This document shows positions 1 through 6,429 of a DNA stretch of 6,633 nucleotides, one piece after another (the stretch's first letter is position 1; each line of letters starts with the position of its first letter). The stretch comes from DATFYI01 sp035315125 (lineage in GTDB: Bacteria > Chloroflexota > Anaerolineae > Anaerolineales > Anaerolineaceae). Position numbers and translations under genes: made by a program. The stretch is taken from NCBI GenBank assembly GCA_035315125.1, contig DATFYI010000249.1:1-6633 (forward strand), given 5' to 3'. The notes beneath the pieces are model-generated. The model was not told where the DNA came from, made no database searches, and worked only from the letters and a program-made list of their open reading frames with translations.

Positions 1-2
1 AT

Positions 3-1901
3 TCGGATGGCGATAAGATAGCGTTCGATTCAAATGCCGATGATTTGACGATCAATGATCCTGATCCAGGTGTTTCGAATATTTACTTATCGATCAATGT
101 TAACCCCACTACTAAACCGATCTCCCGCATCGCCGGTTGGGATGGTGTGGATGATCCTACATATCAATGCGCTTACACTCCCGACCGCTGCAATTCCAAT
201 TTTCCGGTCATCAGCCGTAAACCCCAGGCAGACAGCAATAACAGTATTTATGATATTGTTTTTAGTTCTGCGGCGAATATAACCCACGATGATTTCAATG
301 GCAAGCACACCCCGACCAATAATAATTTTCCCTACAATTATTATTATTATAAAGGCATCTTCCTGGCAAAAGTTGACGTGTCCGATCCTGCAAATCCTCG
401 CACCACATTCCAGCGAGTATCGGTGGGTTTAGATGCCAACAATAATATCGTTGCGGAAAATGGGGACTCTGGCTACCTGGATCGCTCTTTGCTCACCCCC
501 ACAAACGTCTTGCACCCGGTCGCCGATGTGTATGAAGCTGGGGGTGGGGACGTGAACGGCGCACAATCAGGAGATGCGGTGGTGGTGTTCGAATCGGATG
601 CCAGCAATTTATTGGGCTGGGTGGGCGGAAAAACGGTAGATGCCAACAATCATAAAGATATTTTCTTGCGGGATATGGGCAACGGTACCACCACGCCCGG
701 CAATGTAATCCGGCTGACAAATAAAGGGTATGATGGCAAAGAACCCAACGGCGATTCGAGCGACCCGGTCATCACCGATGATGGCAAATACCTGGCCTTC
801 GTTTCGACGGCCACCAATCTGGTGCCAGGCGCCACGTCTGGCATTCCGCAGATCTATCTGCTGGATATCACCACTCATACCTTTTACCTGGTCTCACGAG
901 ATGTCAATAACATTTCCACCATCCCTGGTAATGGCGAATCCCGTTATCCTTCGATTATTGAAACTCAATCTGGGGCAGTCAAAGTGGCCTTCCATTCCAC
1001 CTCAACCAACCTGGCGAGCGGCGCCAATAACGGCATTGCCAATATCTATGTATACACGCTGGATAAATTAGCCCAAACACCCGAAACGCTGGATCTGGTC
1101 TCGCGCGGCTCGAGTGCAGATATCAATTCGAATTCGGGCCCGATCGGCAATATGGATTCGCTGACCCCCTATCTCTCCAGCGACGGCGGGGCCGTTACGT
1201 TCAGCTCCTACGCCGATAACCTGGTAGAAGGCGCCAACAACTACGATTGTCTGACCACCCTGCACGGCCAGCAGATCACTAAATGTAAGGATATCTATAC
1301 CACCGACCTGTCTGCTCACCAGACCTGGCGCGTCTCGCTGACCTCCTCGGGTGAGCAGGCCCAATCCAATTCGGCCTTCCCAGCCCTATCCGGGGATGGC
1401 AGGTTCGTTTCTTTTACTTCGTACGTGGATATTTTTGGCACCGGCCATCAAACGGATCACATGCAGATCTACCAGCGTGACCAGGGTATCCCGCTCGGCA
1501 ACCCGGTCATCCAGCCTTCCTCCTGGAACTTCTTTGCTCAGGAGAACAACATATCCATCCGTACCTTTACGGTGACCTCGTTGATCAATACAACGAAACT
1601 CCAAAGCGATGACAATAGCTATACGGGTTTGCTGTTGGTGCAGGGGGCGCAGCAGGGGTCTTCAACCGACAACTTTTCTATATTACTACCCAACGATCCC
1701 CAAAACACACTTTATTGTACAGGCGCTTCAGCCATTCCCAAGGGCAGCGCTTGCACTTTCCAGGTGATTTACACTGCCACGGATATGACGGGCAAGCAAG
1801 CGATTTTATACGTAGGCATCAATGATGACCGCAAGGCGGTTGCAATTTCCTTACAAGGCCGGACGGTTGTCTCCTATTTTCCGCTCATGTTTGTACACTA
1901 G
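3..1901 (+). CDS. Secreted PD40/TolB-like beta-propeller protein with C-terminal choice-of-anchor D-like domain, 5'-truncated by the window edge
   Basis: The reading frame is open from position 3 to TAG at 1899-1901 (632 visible residues). A TTG at 45 could be taken as a start, but the codons before it already encode a propeller repeat (SDGDKIAFDS), so the gene begins outside the window. About six WD40-like PD40 repeats follow, each with a 'DG+.(V/L)xFxS' strand, an 'A.NLv.GA' turn and an 'IYxxD' strand. The clearest are near 570-605, 771-835, 975-1030, 1176-1230 and 1389-1421. From about 1509 to 1868 there is an Ig-like domain of choice-of-anchor D type, with cysteines at 1716-1718 and 1752-1754 in the typical 'C.G....G..CTF.V.Y.A' pattern; they may form a disulfide. 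The protein ends YFPLMFVH. Asn, Ser and Thr richness and the absence of catalytic motifs suggest an extracellular or surface binding protein. The substrate is unknown. The signal peptide is not visible. Confidence 0.85.
   Translation, partial: SDGDKIAFDSNADDLTINDPDPGVSNIYLSINVNPTTKPISRIAGWDGVDDPTYQCAYTPDRCNSNFPVISRKPQADSNNSIYDIVFSSAANITHDDFNGKHTPTNNNFPYNYYYYKGIFLAKVDVSDPANPRTTFQRVSVGLDANNNIVAENGDSGYLDRSLLTPTNVLHPVADVYEAGGGDVNGAQSGDAVVVFESDASNLLGWVGGKTVDANNHKDIFLRDMGNGTTTPGNVIRLTNKGYDGKEPNGDSSDPVITDDGKYLAFVSTATNLVPGATSGIPQIYLLDITTHTFYLVSRDVNNISTIPGNGESRYPSIIETQSGAVKVAFHSTSTNLASGANNGIANIYVYTLDKLAQTPETLDLVSRGSSADINSNSGPIGNMDSLTPYLSSDGGAVTFSSYADNLVEGANNYDCLTTLHGQQITKCKDIYTTDLSAHQTWRVSLTSSGEQAQSNSAFPALSGDGRFVSFTSYVDIFGTGHQTDHMQIYQRDQGIPLGNPVIQPSSWNFFAQENNISIRTFTVTSLINTTKLQSDDNSYTGLLLVQGAQQGSSTDNFSILLPNDPQNTLYCTGASAIPKGSACTFQVIYTATDMTGKQAILYVGINDDRKAVAISLQGRTVVSYFPLMFVH
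337..350. repeat. (ATT)n microsatellite inside the propeller gene
   Basis: There are four full ATT units plus a partial one. In frame they encode four consecutive tyrosines (N-Y-Y-Y-Y-K). The repeat falls in the loop of a propeller blade, so unit changes would only change the tyrosine count and not the frame. Confidence 0.7.
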
Positions 1902-1907
1902 CCCCGT

Positions 1908-2531
1908 TCATTCCAGTTCTTTAATAATTTTTTCCAAAAACGGAACTGCAGCCTGGACGGCACGGGCACGGTGGCTGAGCCGGTTCTTTTCGGTCATGCT
2001 TAGCTCGGCCATGGTACGCCCTTGCTCCGTTAACAAGAAAATCGGGTCATAGCCAAAGCCGTTGTGGCCGCGCTCCTGCTCGATGATCTCGCCCGGGCAA
2101 ACCCCCTCGCTGTAGTAAATTTCACCGGCCGGGGTCGCTAAAGCGACCGTGCAGCGGAAACGGGCCGTCCACGGCCGGGCGTGGCCTTTAAGGTTTTGCA
2201 GCAGGAAAGCTCGCCGGTCGGAGTCGGTTGCTCCAGGTTGGGGCGCATAGCGCGCCGAGTGCAAACCGGGTTGCCCGCCCAGCGCATCCACTTCCAACCC
2301 GGAGTCATCTGCCAGAGTAACCTTCTGGGCAGCCCGGCAGTAAGTGCCTGCTTTGAGGGCGGCATTCTCGGCGTAAGTCTGACCATCTTCCTGCACGTCC
2401 AACCGAAGTCCCAGGTCGGCCGGCTGCAGCAGTTTCAGGCGATCACTCTGCCAGCCGGGTACCTCAGCCAGGATGGCCTGGATTTCACGGAGTTTGCCAG
2501 GGTTGGTACTGGCGATCAATAGTTCGAGCAT
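1908..2531 (-). CDS. rdgB: XTP/dITP pyrophosphatase (RdgB/HAM1 family)
   Basis: This cytosolic enzyme hydrolyses non-canonical purine triphosphates (dITP, XTP, ITP) to the monophosphate and pyrophosphate, keeping deaminated bases out of DNA and RNA. The 207-residue length is normal for the family, and all signature blocks are present. They are the N-terminal substrate loop ASTNPGKLREI (residues 7-17), EDGQTYAENAALKA (48-61), the LADDSGLEVD block (73-82, with D76 as the likely catalytic/Mg-binding Asp), PGLHSARYA (88-96), GFGYDPIF (158-165) and the C-terminal KNRLSHRARA (182-191). The ATG at 2531-2529 aligns with the usual family start, although no clear Shine-Dalgarno sequence precedes it. 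Its stop lies 6 bp from the stop of the convergent propeller gene. Upstream it is divergent from the DUF177-rpoD unit. I see no truncation or missing key residue. Confidence 0.96.
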   Translation of the reverse strand: MLELLIASTNPGKLREIQAILAEVPGWQSDRLKLLQPADLGLRLDVQEDGQTYAENAALKAGTYCRAAQKVTLADDSGLEVDALGGQPGLHSARYAPQPGATDSDRRAFLLQNLKGHARPWTARFRCTVALATPAGEIYYSEGVCPGEIIEQERGHNGFGYDPIFLLTEQGRTMAELSMTEKNRLSHRARAVQAAVPFLEKIIKELE

Positions 2532-2577
2532 ATGAGTTTGCGTTTTTGTTAATTGTTGTCATTTTAATCTTAAAAAC

Positions 2578-2606
2578 TTGACTTCATTAAAATTAGATGA
2601 TATAAT
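2578..2606 (+). promoter_or_regulatory. Near-consensus sigma-70 promoter for the DUF177-rpoD unit
   Basis: TTGACT (2578-2583), a 17-bp spacer and TATAAT (2601-2606) differ from the housekeeping consensus at one base. The predicted transcription start is near 2613, giving a leader of about 57 nt before the GTG at 2670. The surrounding 2532-2669 region is strongly AT-rich. I found no equally good promoter facing the other way for rdgB. Confidence 0.8.
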
Positions 2607-2669
2607 ATTCGTATAGATTATTGTTTTTTATCATTATAACTCATCTTTTAGTGTCTATTTACCTTATTC

Positions 2670-3161
2670 GTGAAACAACCTCGCTTCCCTCTTCGCATTA
2701 ATGTTGGTTTTTTGCTGAATGCTTCAATAGGCACCAGCCGGGATATTCACTTCGAATTCCCCAGTTTACGACTAGCGAACGATCTTGAGTTAAGTGATTT
2801 CAGCGGGATGGCCAAAATTACCCGCACCCCGCAAGGAATGTTAGTGCAGGCTGATTTCAGGGGGAAAGTTAATGCAGAATGTGTCCGCTGCCTGGCAGGC
2901 TTTTTGCAACCTATCCAATCTGTGTTTAGCGAGCTGTTCGCCTTTAAAACCAATGCCGTCACCGAGGCGGGTCTCATCCTCCCGGAGGACAGTAATATCG
3001 ACCTGGCTCCGTTGGCGCGTGAATATTTTTTGTTGGAAATCCCCATCAGCCCCTTGTGTAAACCCGATTGCAAAGGACTTTGTGTGGTCTGTGGAGAAGA
3101 TCTGAATGTTTGTATCTGTGAACATGCAGCCTTAATAGGCGCAAACCAAGCCAATTCATGA
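2670..3161 (+). CDS. DUF177/YceD family protein with cysteine-rich zinc-finger-like motifs
   Basis: The protein has 163 residues, the usual size for DUF177. Family members are linked to ribosome biogenesis: they affect 23S rRNA accumulation and are commonly encoded next to rpmF (bL32). Diagnostic elements are the central CVRCL (C71, C74), the acidic and hydrophobic 'L..LAREYFLLEIPISPLC' region (about 112-130) and the C-terminal cluster C130-C134-GLC138-VVC141-G...N-C148-C150-H152, which looks able to bind zinc. The start is GTG at 2670. An in-frame stop (TAG at 2649-2651) lies upstream and I see no ATG alternative, but no clear Shine-Dalgarno sequence precedes it, so initiation may be weak or SD-independent. 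It is followed after 24 bp by the sigma factor gene and should share its transcript. The rpmF gene normally expected next to it is absent here. Confidence 0.88.
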   Translation: MKQPRFPLRINVGFLLNASIGTSRDIHFEFPSLRLANDLELSDFSGMAKITRTPQGMLVQADFRGKVNAECVRCLAGFLQPIQSVFSELFAFKTNAVTEAGLILPEDSNIDLAPLAREYFLLEIPISPLCKPDCKGLCVVCGEDLNVCICEHAALIGANQANS

Positions 3162-3174
3162 TTGATTAATGGGG

Positions 3175-3180
3175 GGAGGT
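3175..3180 (+). promoter_or_regulatory. Strong Shine-Dalgarno that fixes the sigma factor start
   Basis: GGAGGT, within a longer G-rich run starting at 3171, ends 5 bp before ATG 3186; the GGAGG core has a 6-nt spacing. This favours ATG 3186 over the in-frame TTG at 3162, which would put this sequence inside the coding region. Confidence 0.85.
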
Positions 3181-3185
3181 TATCG

Positions 3186-4364
3186 ATGGCAAACCCAGGG
3201 AGACGCAACCGTAATACAGAGATCTTTAGCATGCTGCTTGAAAAGGCCGACGTACAGGGTTATCTGACGACCGAAGATCTGATGGAAGTCTATCCGGATG
3301 TCAGCCGGGATGCAGAGCGCCTGGAAGCGATCATGACTGCCTTGCGCCGGCGTGGGGTTGAGTTTTACGATCAGGACGAATCCGAGCTGGAAGAAGATGC
3401 CAGCCAGTTACCACCCAGCGACCTGGATCCATTTGCCGATCTGGCGCCGATTTCCAGTGACGATACCATTGGCCTGTATTTGAAGGAGATGGCGCGCGTT
3501 CCACTTCTTTCAATGGAAGAAGAATTGGATTTAGCCCGGCGCATCGAACGCGGCAAACATAGCCAGCGCGAGATGCAGCGCACCACCTTGCGCAGCTCGA
3601 ATAATCGCCAGGCCGAGTTGGAACAATACGTGGTGGATGGGCAGTCTGCCCGCGAACATCTCATTAAAGCCAATACCCGCCTGGTGGTTAGTATTGCCAA
3701 GCGTTACATCGGGCGAGGTGTGCCGTTTCTGGATTTGATCCAGGAAGGCAACCTGGGTTTGATGAAAGCCGTTGAGAAATACGAATACCAGCGCGGTTTC
3801 CGCTTTTCCACCTATGCCACCTGGTGGATCCGCCAGACCATCACCCGCGCCATCGCCGACCAGGGCCGCACCATCCGTGTGCCGGTGCACATGGTCGACC
3901 GCATTCGCCAGCTTTATAAAACCACGCACGAGATCGAGCAGAAATTAGGTCGTATCCCCTCAACCGAAGAATTGGCAGATGCCATAGGTCTGCCCAGCAA
4001 CAAGGTCGATTGGATGCTGCGAGTATCCTGGCTGCCGCTTTCCCTTGAGTCACCAATTAATGAAGATGAAGATGATGCCGAGTTGGGCAACTTTGTTGAA
4101 GATCAAATTACGCCCACCCCGGTTCAAAGCGCCTATTCCAAGCTGTTGAGCGAGAAGGTAGAGGAAGTGCTGGAATCGCTGCCGCCGCGCGAGGCCCGCA
4201 TCCTGCGACTGCGTTTTGGGTTGGAAAACGGGCGCACTTACACCCTGGAAGAAGTCGGGCAGAAGTTTGGACTGACCCGTGAACGCATCCGCCAGATCGA
4301 AAGCAAAGCCCTGCGTCGCCTGCGCCACCCGCGCAGAGCGCGGCAGCTGAAAGAGTATTTGTAA
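3186..4364 (+). CDS. rpoD: Primary (housekeeping) RNA polymerase sigma factor, sigma-70 family RpoD/SigA
   Basis: The protein has 392 residues from ATG 3186. It binds core RNA polymerase and directs it to -35/-10 promoters. Residues about 10-62 look like a compact region 1.1 (IFSMLLEKADVQGYLTTEDL onward), followed by an acidic linker (64-93). Region 1.2 is DTIGLYLKEMARVPLLS (93-109). Region 2 spans about 155-226, with the core-binding stretch LDLIQEGNLGLMKAVEKY (182-199) and the -10-reading helix FSTYATWWIRQTITR (207-221). In that helix Q217 and T220 match the residues that contact the -10 element in E. coli RpoD. Region 3 follows, including the 3.2 finger SLESPINEDED (286-296). Region 4 ends with the helix-turn-helix TLEEVGQKFGLTRERIRQIE (353-372). 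The long variable linker at 124-154 replaces the large non-conserved region of proteobacterial RpoD. The presence of regions 1.1 and 1.2 with intact regions 2-4 marks it as primary rather than an ECF or group 4 factor. A group 2 paralogue cannot be excluded without the rest of the genome. Confidence 0.95.
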   Translation: MANPGRRNRNTEIFSMLLEKADVQGYLTTEDLMEVYPDVSRDAERLEAIMTALRRRGVEFYDQDESELEEDASQLPPSDLDPFADLAPISSDDTIGLYLKEMARVPLLSMEEELDLARRIERGKHSQREMQRTTLRSSNNRQAELEQYVVDGQSAREHLIKANTRLVVSIAKRYIGRGVPFLDLIQEGNLGLMKAVEKYEYQRGFRFSTYATWWIRQTITRAIADQGRTIRVPVHMVDRIRQLYKTTHEIEQKLGRIPSTEELADAIGLPSNKVDWMLRVSWLPLSLESPINEDEDDAELGNFVEDQITPTPVQSAYSKLLSEKVEEVLESLPPREARILRLRFGLENGRTYTLEEVGQKFGLTRERIRQIESKALRRLRHPRRARQLKEYL

Positions 4365-4368
4365 GTAT

Positions 4369-5268
4369 CTAATCGATCCAGTTTTCTGGCTCGATGTGCA
4401 CGTAGGCACGATCAACCTCGGGTAGCGCCTGCAGGCGGGCGATGACTTCGTCAGAGATGGCGTGAGATTGGTTCAGTGGGGTTTTGCCGTCTACGTTGAC
4501 GTGCATATCAATTATCAGGCGCGGACCCACATATTCAGTCATCAGGTGGTGCACTTCTATTACTCCGGGCACTTGCTCGGTGATGGCTACGATTTTATGG
4601 CGCAATTCTTCCGAGGCGCCCCCGCCGGTTAAGAAGTGCAGGTTTTCCCGCCCGGCGCGAAAGGCTGCCCGCAAGATCCAGGCAGCCACCACAAAACCGG
4701 CAATCGGGTCGAGCAGCGGGTTGATGTAATAGGCAGCCAGCCCGCCGGCCACAGCCGCCACCGAAGCCAGCATATCGCTCAGGTTATCCTGGGCGGTGGT
4801 GATCAGGGTTGGGCTATTCAGCTTTTGCCCAATCCGGCGGGTGGTGAAATACATCCAGGCTTTGACCGCCGCTGCGATGAGCAGCACGATTGAGAGCAGC
4901 CCGGGTTCTATAACTTTGCCTCCCTGCAGATAGCGCGCCAGCGAGGCGCGGGCGGCTTCATAGCCGGCCAGCGTCATGGATATTGTCACCAGCAGCCCCA
5001 CCAGCGGTTCGAAGCGGCTGTGACCCTGCGGGTGCGAGAGGTCAGGCGGTTGTTGGGCGGCCCATAGCCCCAACACCATCAAAAATGAATAAATAACATC
5101 CGAAACCGAATTGGCGGCATCGGCGTAAACGGCCACACTGCCTGAAAAATGAGCCACGATGCCCTTGCTGATGGCCAGCAAGACGTTTCCCAGGATAGTT
5201 ATCCACAGCGCCTGGCGGTATAGGCGCTGTTTTTCTGGCTGTGGCGTATAGTCGCGTACCCATCGCAT
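4369..5268 (-). CDS. Cation diffusion facilitator (CDF) family metal efflux transporter, probable Mn/Fe type
   Basis: This 299-residue inner-membrane protein is expected to export divalent metal ions from the cytoplasm in exchange for protons. Hydrophobic segments fit six transmembrane helices: about 20-40, 44-70, 88-106, 122-141, 160-182 and 186-203. A cytosolic ferredoxin-like C-terminal domain follows (about 220-295). Aligning by eye with YiiP, the transport site is N53/D57 in TM2 (NSVSD) and D161/D165 in TM5 (DNLSD). The YiiP histidine position is therefore Asp, which in this family goes with Mn or Fe rather than Zn transport. HPQGHSRFEPL (79-89) is the conserved TM2-TM3 loop. D254/H256, H269 and H291 in the C-terminal domain could bind regulatory metal. 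Start is ATG at 5268-5266, with no obvious Shine-Dalgarno. Its stop lies 4 bp from the rpoD stop. It is 84 bp downstream of the 176-residue gene in the same direction and may be co-transcribed with ferritin. Confidence 0.93.
   Translation of the reverse strand: MRWVRDYTPQPEKQRLYRQALWITILGNVLLAISKGIVAHFSGSVAVYADAANSVSDVIYSFLMVLGLWAAQQPPDLSHPQGHSRFEPLVGLLVTISMTLAGYEAARASLARYLQGGKVIEPGLLSIVLLIAAAVKAWMYFTTRRIGQKLNSPTLITTAQDNLSDMLASVAAVAGGLAAYYINPLLDPIAGFVVAAWILRAAFRAGRENLHFLTGGGASEELRHKIVAITEQVPGVIEVHHLMTEYVGPRLIIDMHVNVDGKTPLNQSHAISDEVIARLQALPEVDRAYVHIEPENWID
4372..4395 (+). terminator. Stem-loop just after the rpoD stop, possible 3' end structure
   Basis: ATCGA-T-CCAG-TTTT-CTGG-C-TCGAT forms a 5+4 bp stem with one 1x1 mismatch and a TTTT loop, starting 7 nt after the rpoD stop codon. 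It also covers the last codons of the convergent CDF gene. No U-tract follows on either strand, so it may be a 3' stabilising or processing structure and not a classic intrinsic terminator. Confidence 0.4.
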
Positions 5269-5312
5269 AGTAAGATATATTTTACCATTTTTATATAGAT
5301 TGGTTGTTTCAA

Positions 5313-5352
5313 GCTGACGCTCAGCATCTGGCTGCCCGGCTGCACTTCCGGG
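5313..5352 (-). other. Two small inverted repeats between the unknown gene and the CDF gene
   Basis: GCTGA-cgc-TCAGC (5313-5325) and CCCGG-N8-CCGGG (5335-5352) are both perfect 5-bp stems. The second starts directly after the stop codon of the minus-strand gene ending at 5353. Neither is followed by a T-run on the minus strand. They could attenuate or process a ferritin-to-CDF transcript, or be chance. Confidence 0.3.
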
Positions 5353-5883
5353 TTAGAGCAGCGCGATTTGTGTTTCTAATAGTGAGGCGATGTATTCTGC
5401 AATGAACAGGATCTGGGATGAATAATCGGGGCCGGGCCGGTTGGAAACTTTTGGGAGTCCGTTCACGCTCAGGCGCCTGGGATCAACGTGGGCGCCGCCG
5501 TCCTGTTCGCACACCCAGCGGATCAGGTAGCGGATGGTCAGGCCGCTCGGAAGTGGTATTGGGCTGTGTAGCAGCGTGGCCGGCAGAGGTTGTTCCAGCC
5601 AGACATCCAGCGTCAGCGGCGGCGCCTGGCTATCGAAAATACCATCCGGCCCGAGCGGAGCCAATCGCAAATTAGGCAGCAGGCGCGGCAGCAACGACAC
5701 GTTGCTGATCTGACCGTGGCGTCGGGTGGTATCGCACAATAGCAATCGTAGTTGCAGCGCAGCCACCCGGTAGAACTCAGGCCGCCCGCGCCGCGACAGA
5801 TCCAGGCTGGTCATCAGAATTTGCAACGCATCGCGAGCATAAGCAATCAATAGTTCCTGAGAATGAGCAATTAAAGGGCGCAC
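5353..5883 (-). CDS. Conserved-looking protein of unknown function with a GGAHVD motif, coupled to ferritin
   Basis: I do not recognise a characterised family. The protein has 176 residues and appears soluble: no signal peptide or convincing transmembrane segment. The N-terminal third is helical and Arg-rich (FYRVAALQLRLLLCDTTRR, 37-55). The middle is Pro/Leu-rich (64-115). The C-terminal part has IRYLIRWVCEQDGGAHVDPR (117-136), followed by a hydrophobic helix (157-176). The 'WV...DGGAHVD' segment with its invariant-looking His and Asp resembles a conserved site in some uncharacterised helical proteins, and an HEPN-like fold is conceivable, but no R-x4-6-H pair proves it. The start is GTG at 5883-5881, overlapping the ferritin TAG stop as TAGTG. 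GAGG lies 4 nt upstream of the GTG. This arrangement predicts translational coupling, and hence a role linked to ferritin or its metal. The coding style matches its neighbours. Confidence 0.75.
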   Translation of the reverse strand: MRPLIAHSQELLIAYARDALQILMTSLDLSRRGRPEFYRVAALQLRLLLCDTTRRHGQISNVSLLPRLLPNLRLAPLGPDGIFDSQAPPLTLDVWLEQPLPATLLHSPIPLPSGLTIRYLIRWVCEQDGGAHVDPRRLSVNGLPKVSNRPGPDYSSQILFIAEYIASLLETQIALL

Positions 5884-6374
5884 TAATCCTCGTTAGCATG
5901 GATCAGATAGGCTTCCAGCATAATCAGGTTGCGTTCACCGGCCCGCTTGACAATCCGCAGCAATTGTTCCATGCTGGAGACTTCTTCGAGCTGTTCGTTG
6001 GTGTACCAATCGAGAAACTGCTGGGCGATATAGTCTTTTTCTTTTACGGCGATGTCCATTAAAGCGTAAATGTTGTGGGTGACTTCCATTTCCCAGTTTA
6101 CTGCCATTTCAAAAACTGCTTCGGCCGATGCGAAACTGGATTGGGGCGCGGCGACAGCCGGTATAACGACCATTCCGCCGGCATCCACCACATATTTGAC
6201 AAACTTCATGGCGTGCACACGCTCCTCCTCGGCCTGTTTGTAAAAATATTGGGCCAGTTTAGGAAGAGACTGGCCGTCAAAGTAAGTTGCCACGGCTACA
6301 TATTGGTGTGAAGCCTGCAATTCATGCCCGATTTGCGCATTAATCCCATCATTCAATACTTTGCTGATTAACAT
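5883..6374 (-). CDS. ftn: Ferritin, iron-storage protein with complete ferroxidase centre
   Basis: The 163-residue four-helix-bundle protein is expected to assemble into a 24-subunit cytosolic shell that oxidises Fe(II) and stores it as ferric mineral. All ferroxidase ligands known from bacterial ferritins are visible: E18 (in HELQAS), E51 and H54 (in EEERVHAMKF), E95 (in NWEMEVT), and Q128 and E131 (in NEQLEEV). The offset from E. coli FtnA is a constant one residue. There is no haem-ligating Met at the bacterioferritin position that I can place, and no Dps-type truncation, so classical non-haem ferritin fits best. The ATG at 6374-6372 is preceded on the minus strand by AAGGA at 8-nt spacing. 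The TAG stop overlaps the GTG of the next gene. A structured leader with repeats and a palindrome lies upstream, suggesting regulation by metal or redox state; this is inferred. Confidence 0.95.
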   Translation of the reverse strand: MLISKVLNDGINAQIGHELQASHQYVAVATYFDGQSLPKLAQYFYKQAEEERVHAMKFVKYVVDAGGMVVIPAVAAPQSSFASAEAVFEMAVNWEMEVTHNIYALMDIAVKEKDYIAQQFLDWYTNEQLEEVSSMEQLLRIVKRAGERNLIMLEAYLIHANED

Positions 6375-6385
6375 AATCTTTTTCC

Positions 6386-6397
6386 TTTATCGATAAA
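6386..6397. promoter_or_regulatory. Perfect 12-bp palindrome at the ferritin ribosome binding site
   Basis: TTTATCGATAAA is identical to its own reverse complement. Its inner edge overlaps the ferritin Shine-Dalgarno (AAGGA, 6387-6383 on the minus strand). A repressor bound to the DNA, or pairing in the RNA, could affect ferritin expression. No specific regulator box (Fur, DtxR) is recognised. Confidence 0.4.
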
Positions 6398-6412
6398 ATC
6401 TAACGCACTTAT

Positions 6413-6429
6413 CAAGTAATTACAAGTAA
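6413..6429. repeat. Direct repeat CAAGTAA x2 with 10-bp period in the ferritin leader
   Basis: CAAGTAA occurs at 6413-6419 and 6423-6429, offset by exactly 10 bp, about one helical turn. On the minus (ferritin) strand this reads TTACTTG twice. The spacing suits two protein subunits binding the same face of DNA. The second copy also supplies the outer arm of the adjacent stem. Confidence 0.4.

Noticed and set aside
730..1071. 113-residue plus-strand ORF inside the propeller gene
   Set aside because: It is an alternate frame of a clearly coding repeat protein.
45..1901. TTG at 45 as the true start of the propeller gene
   Set aside because: Codons 3-44 in the same frame already encode a PD40 strand (SDGDKIAFDS), so the gene continues upstream of the window.
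1902..1948. Inverted repeat CAGTTC/GAACTG as a terminator between genes 1 and 2
   Set aside because: The arms (1914-1919 and 1943-1948) are 23 nt apart and inside rdgB coding sequence, with competing pairings; too weak.
2181..2522. 113-residue plus-strand ORF opposite rdgB
   Set aside because: It lies wholly antisense to a clear RdgB with all motifs, and its translation shows no recognisable domain.
3162..3185. TTG at 3162 as the sigma factor start
   Set aside because: It would abut the DUF177 stop and place the strong GGAGGT inside the coding sequence; ATG 3186 has ideal SD spacing.
2747..3232. 161-residue minus-strand ORF over DUF177
   Set aside because: It is antisense to a protein with a conserved Cys pattern, and runs into the sigma factor start without its own signals.
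5269..5312. Dedicated promoter for the CDF gene
   Set aside because: On the minus strand TTGAAA and TATAAA are present but only 11 bp apart, and no 16-18 bp pairing was found. A leaderless start from TAAAAT remains possible but unsupported.
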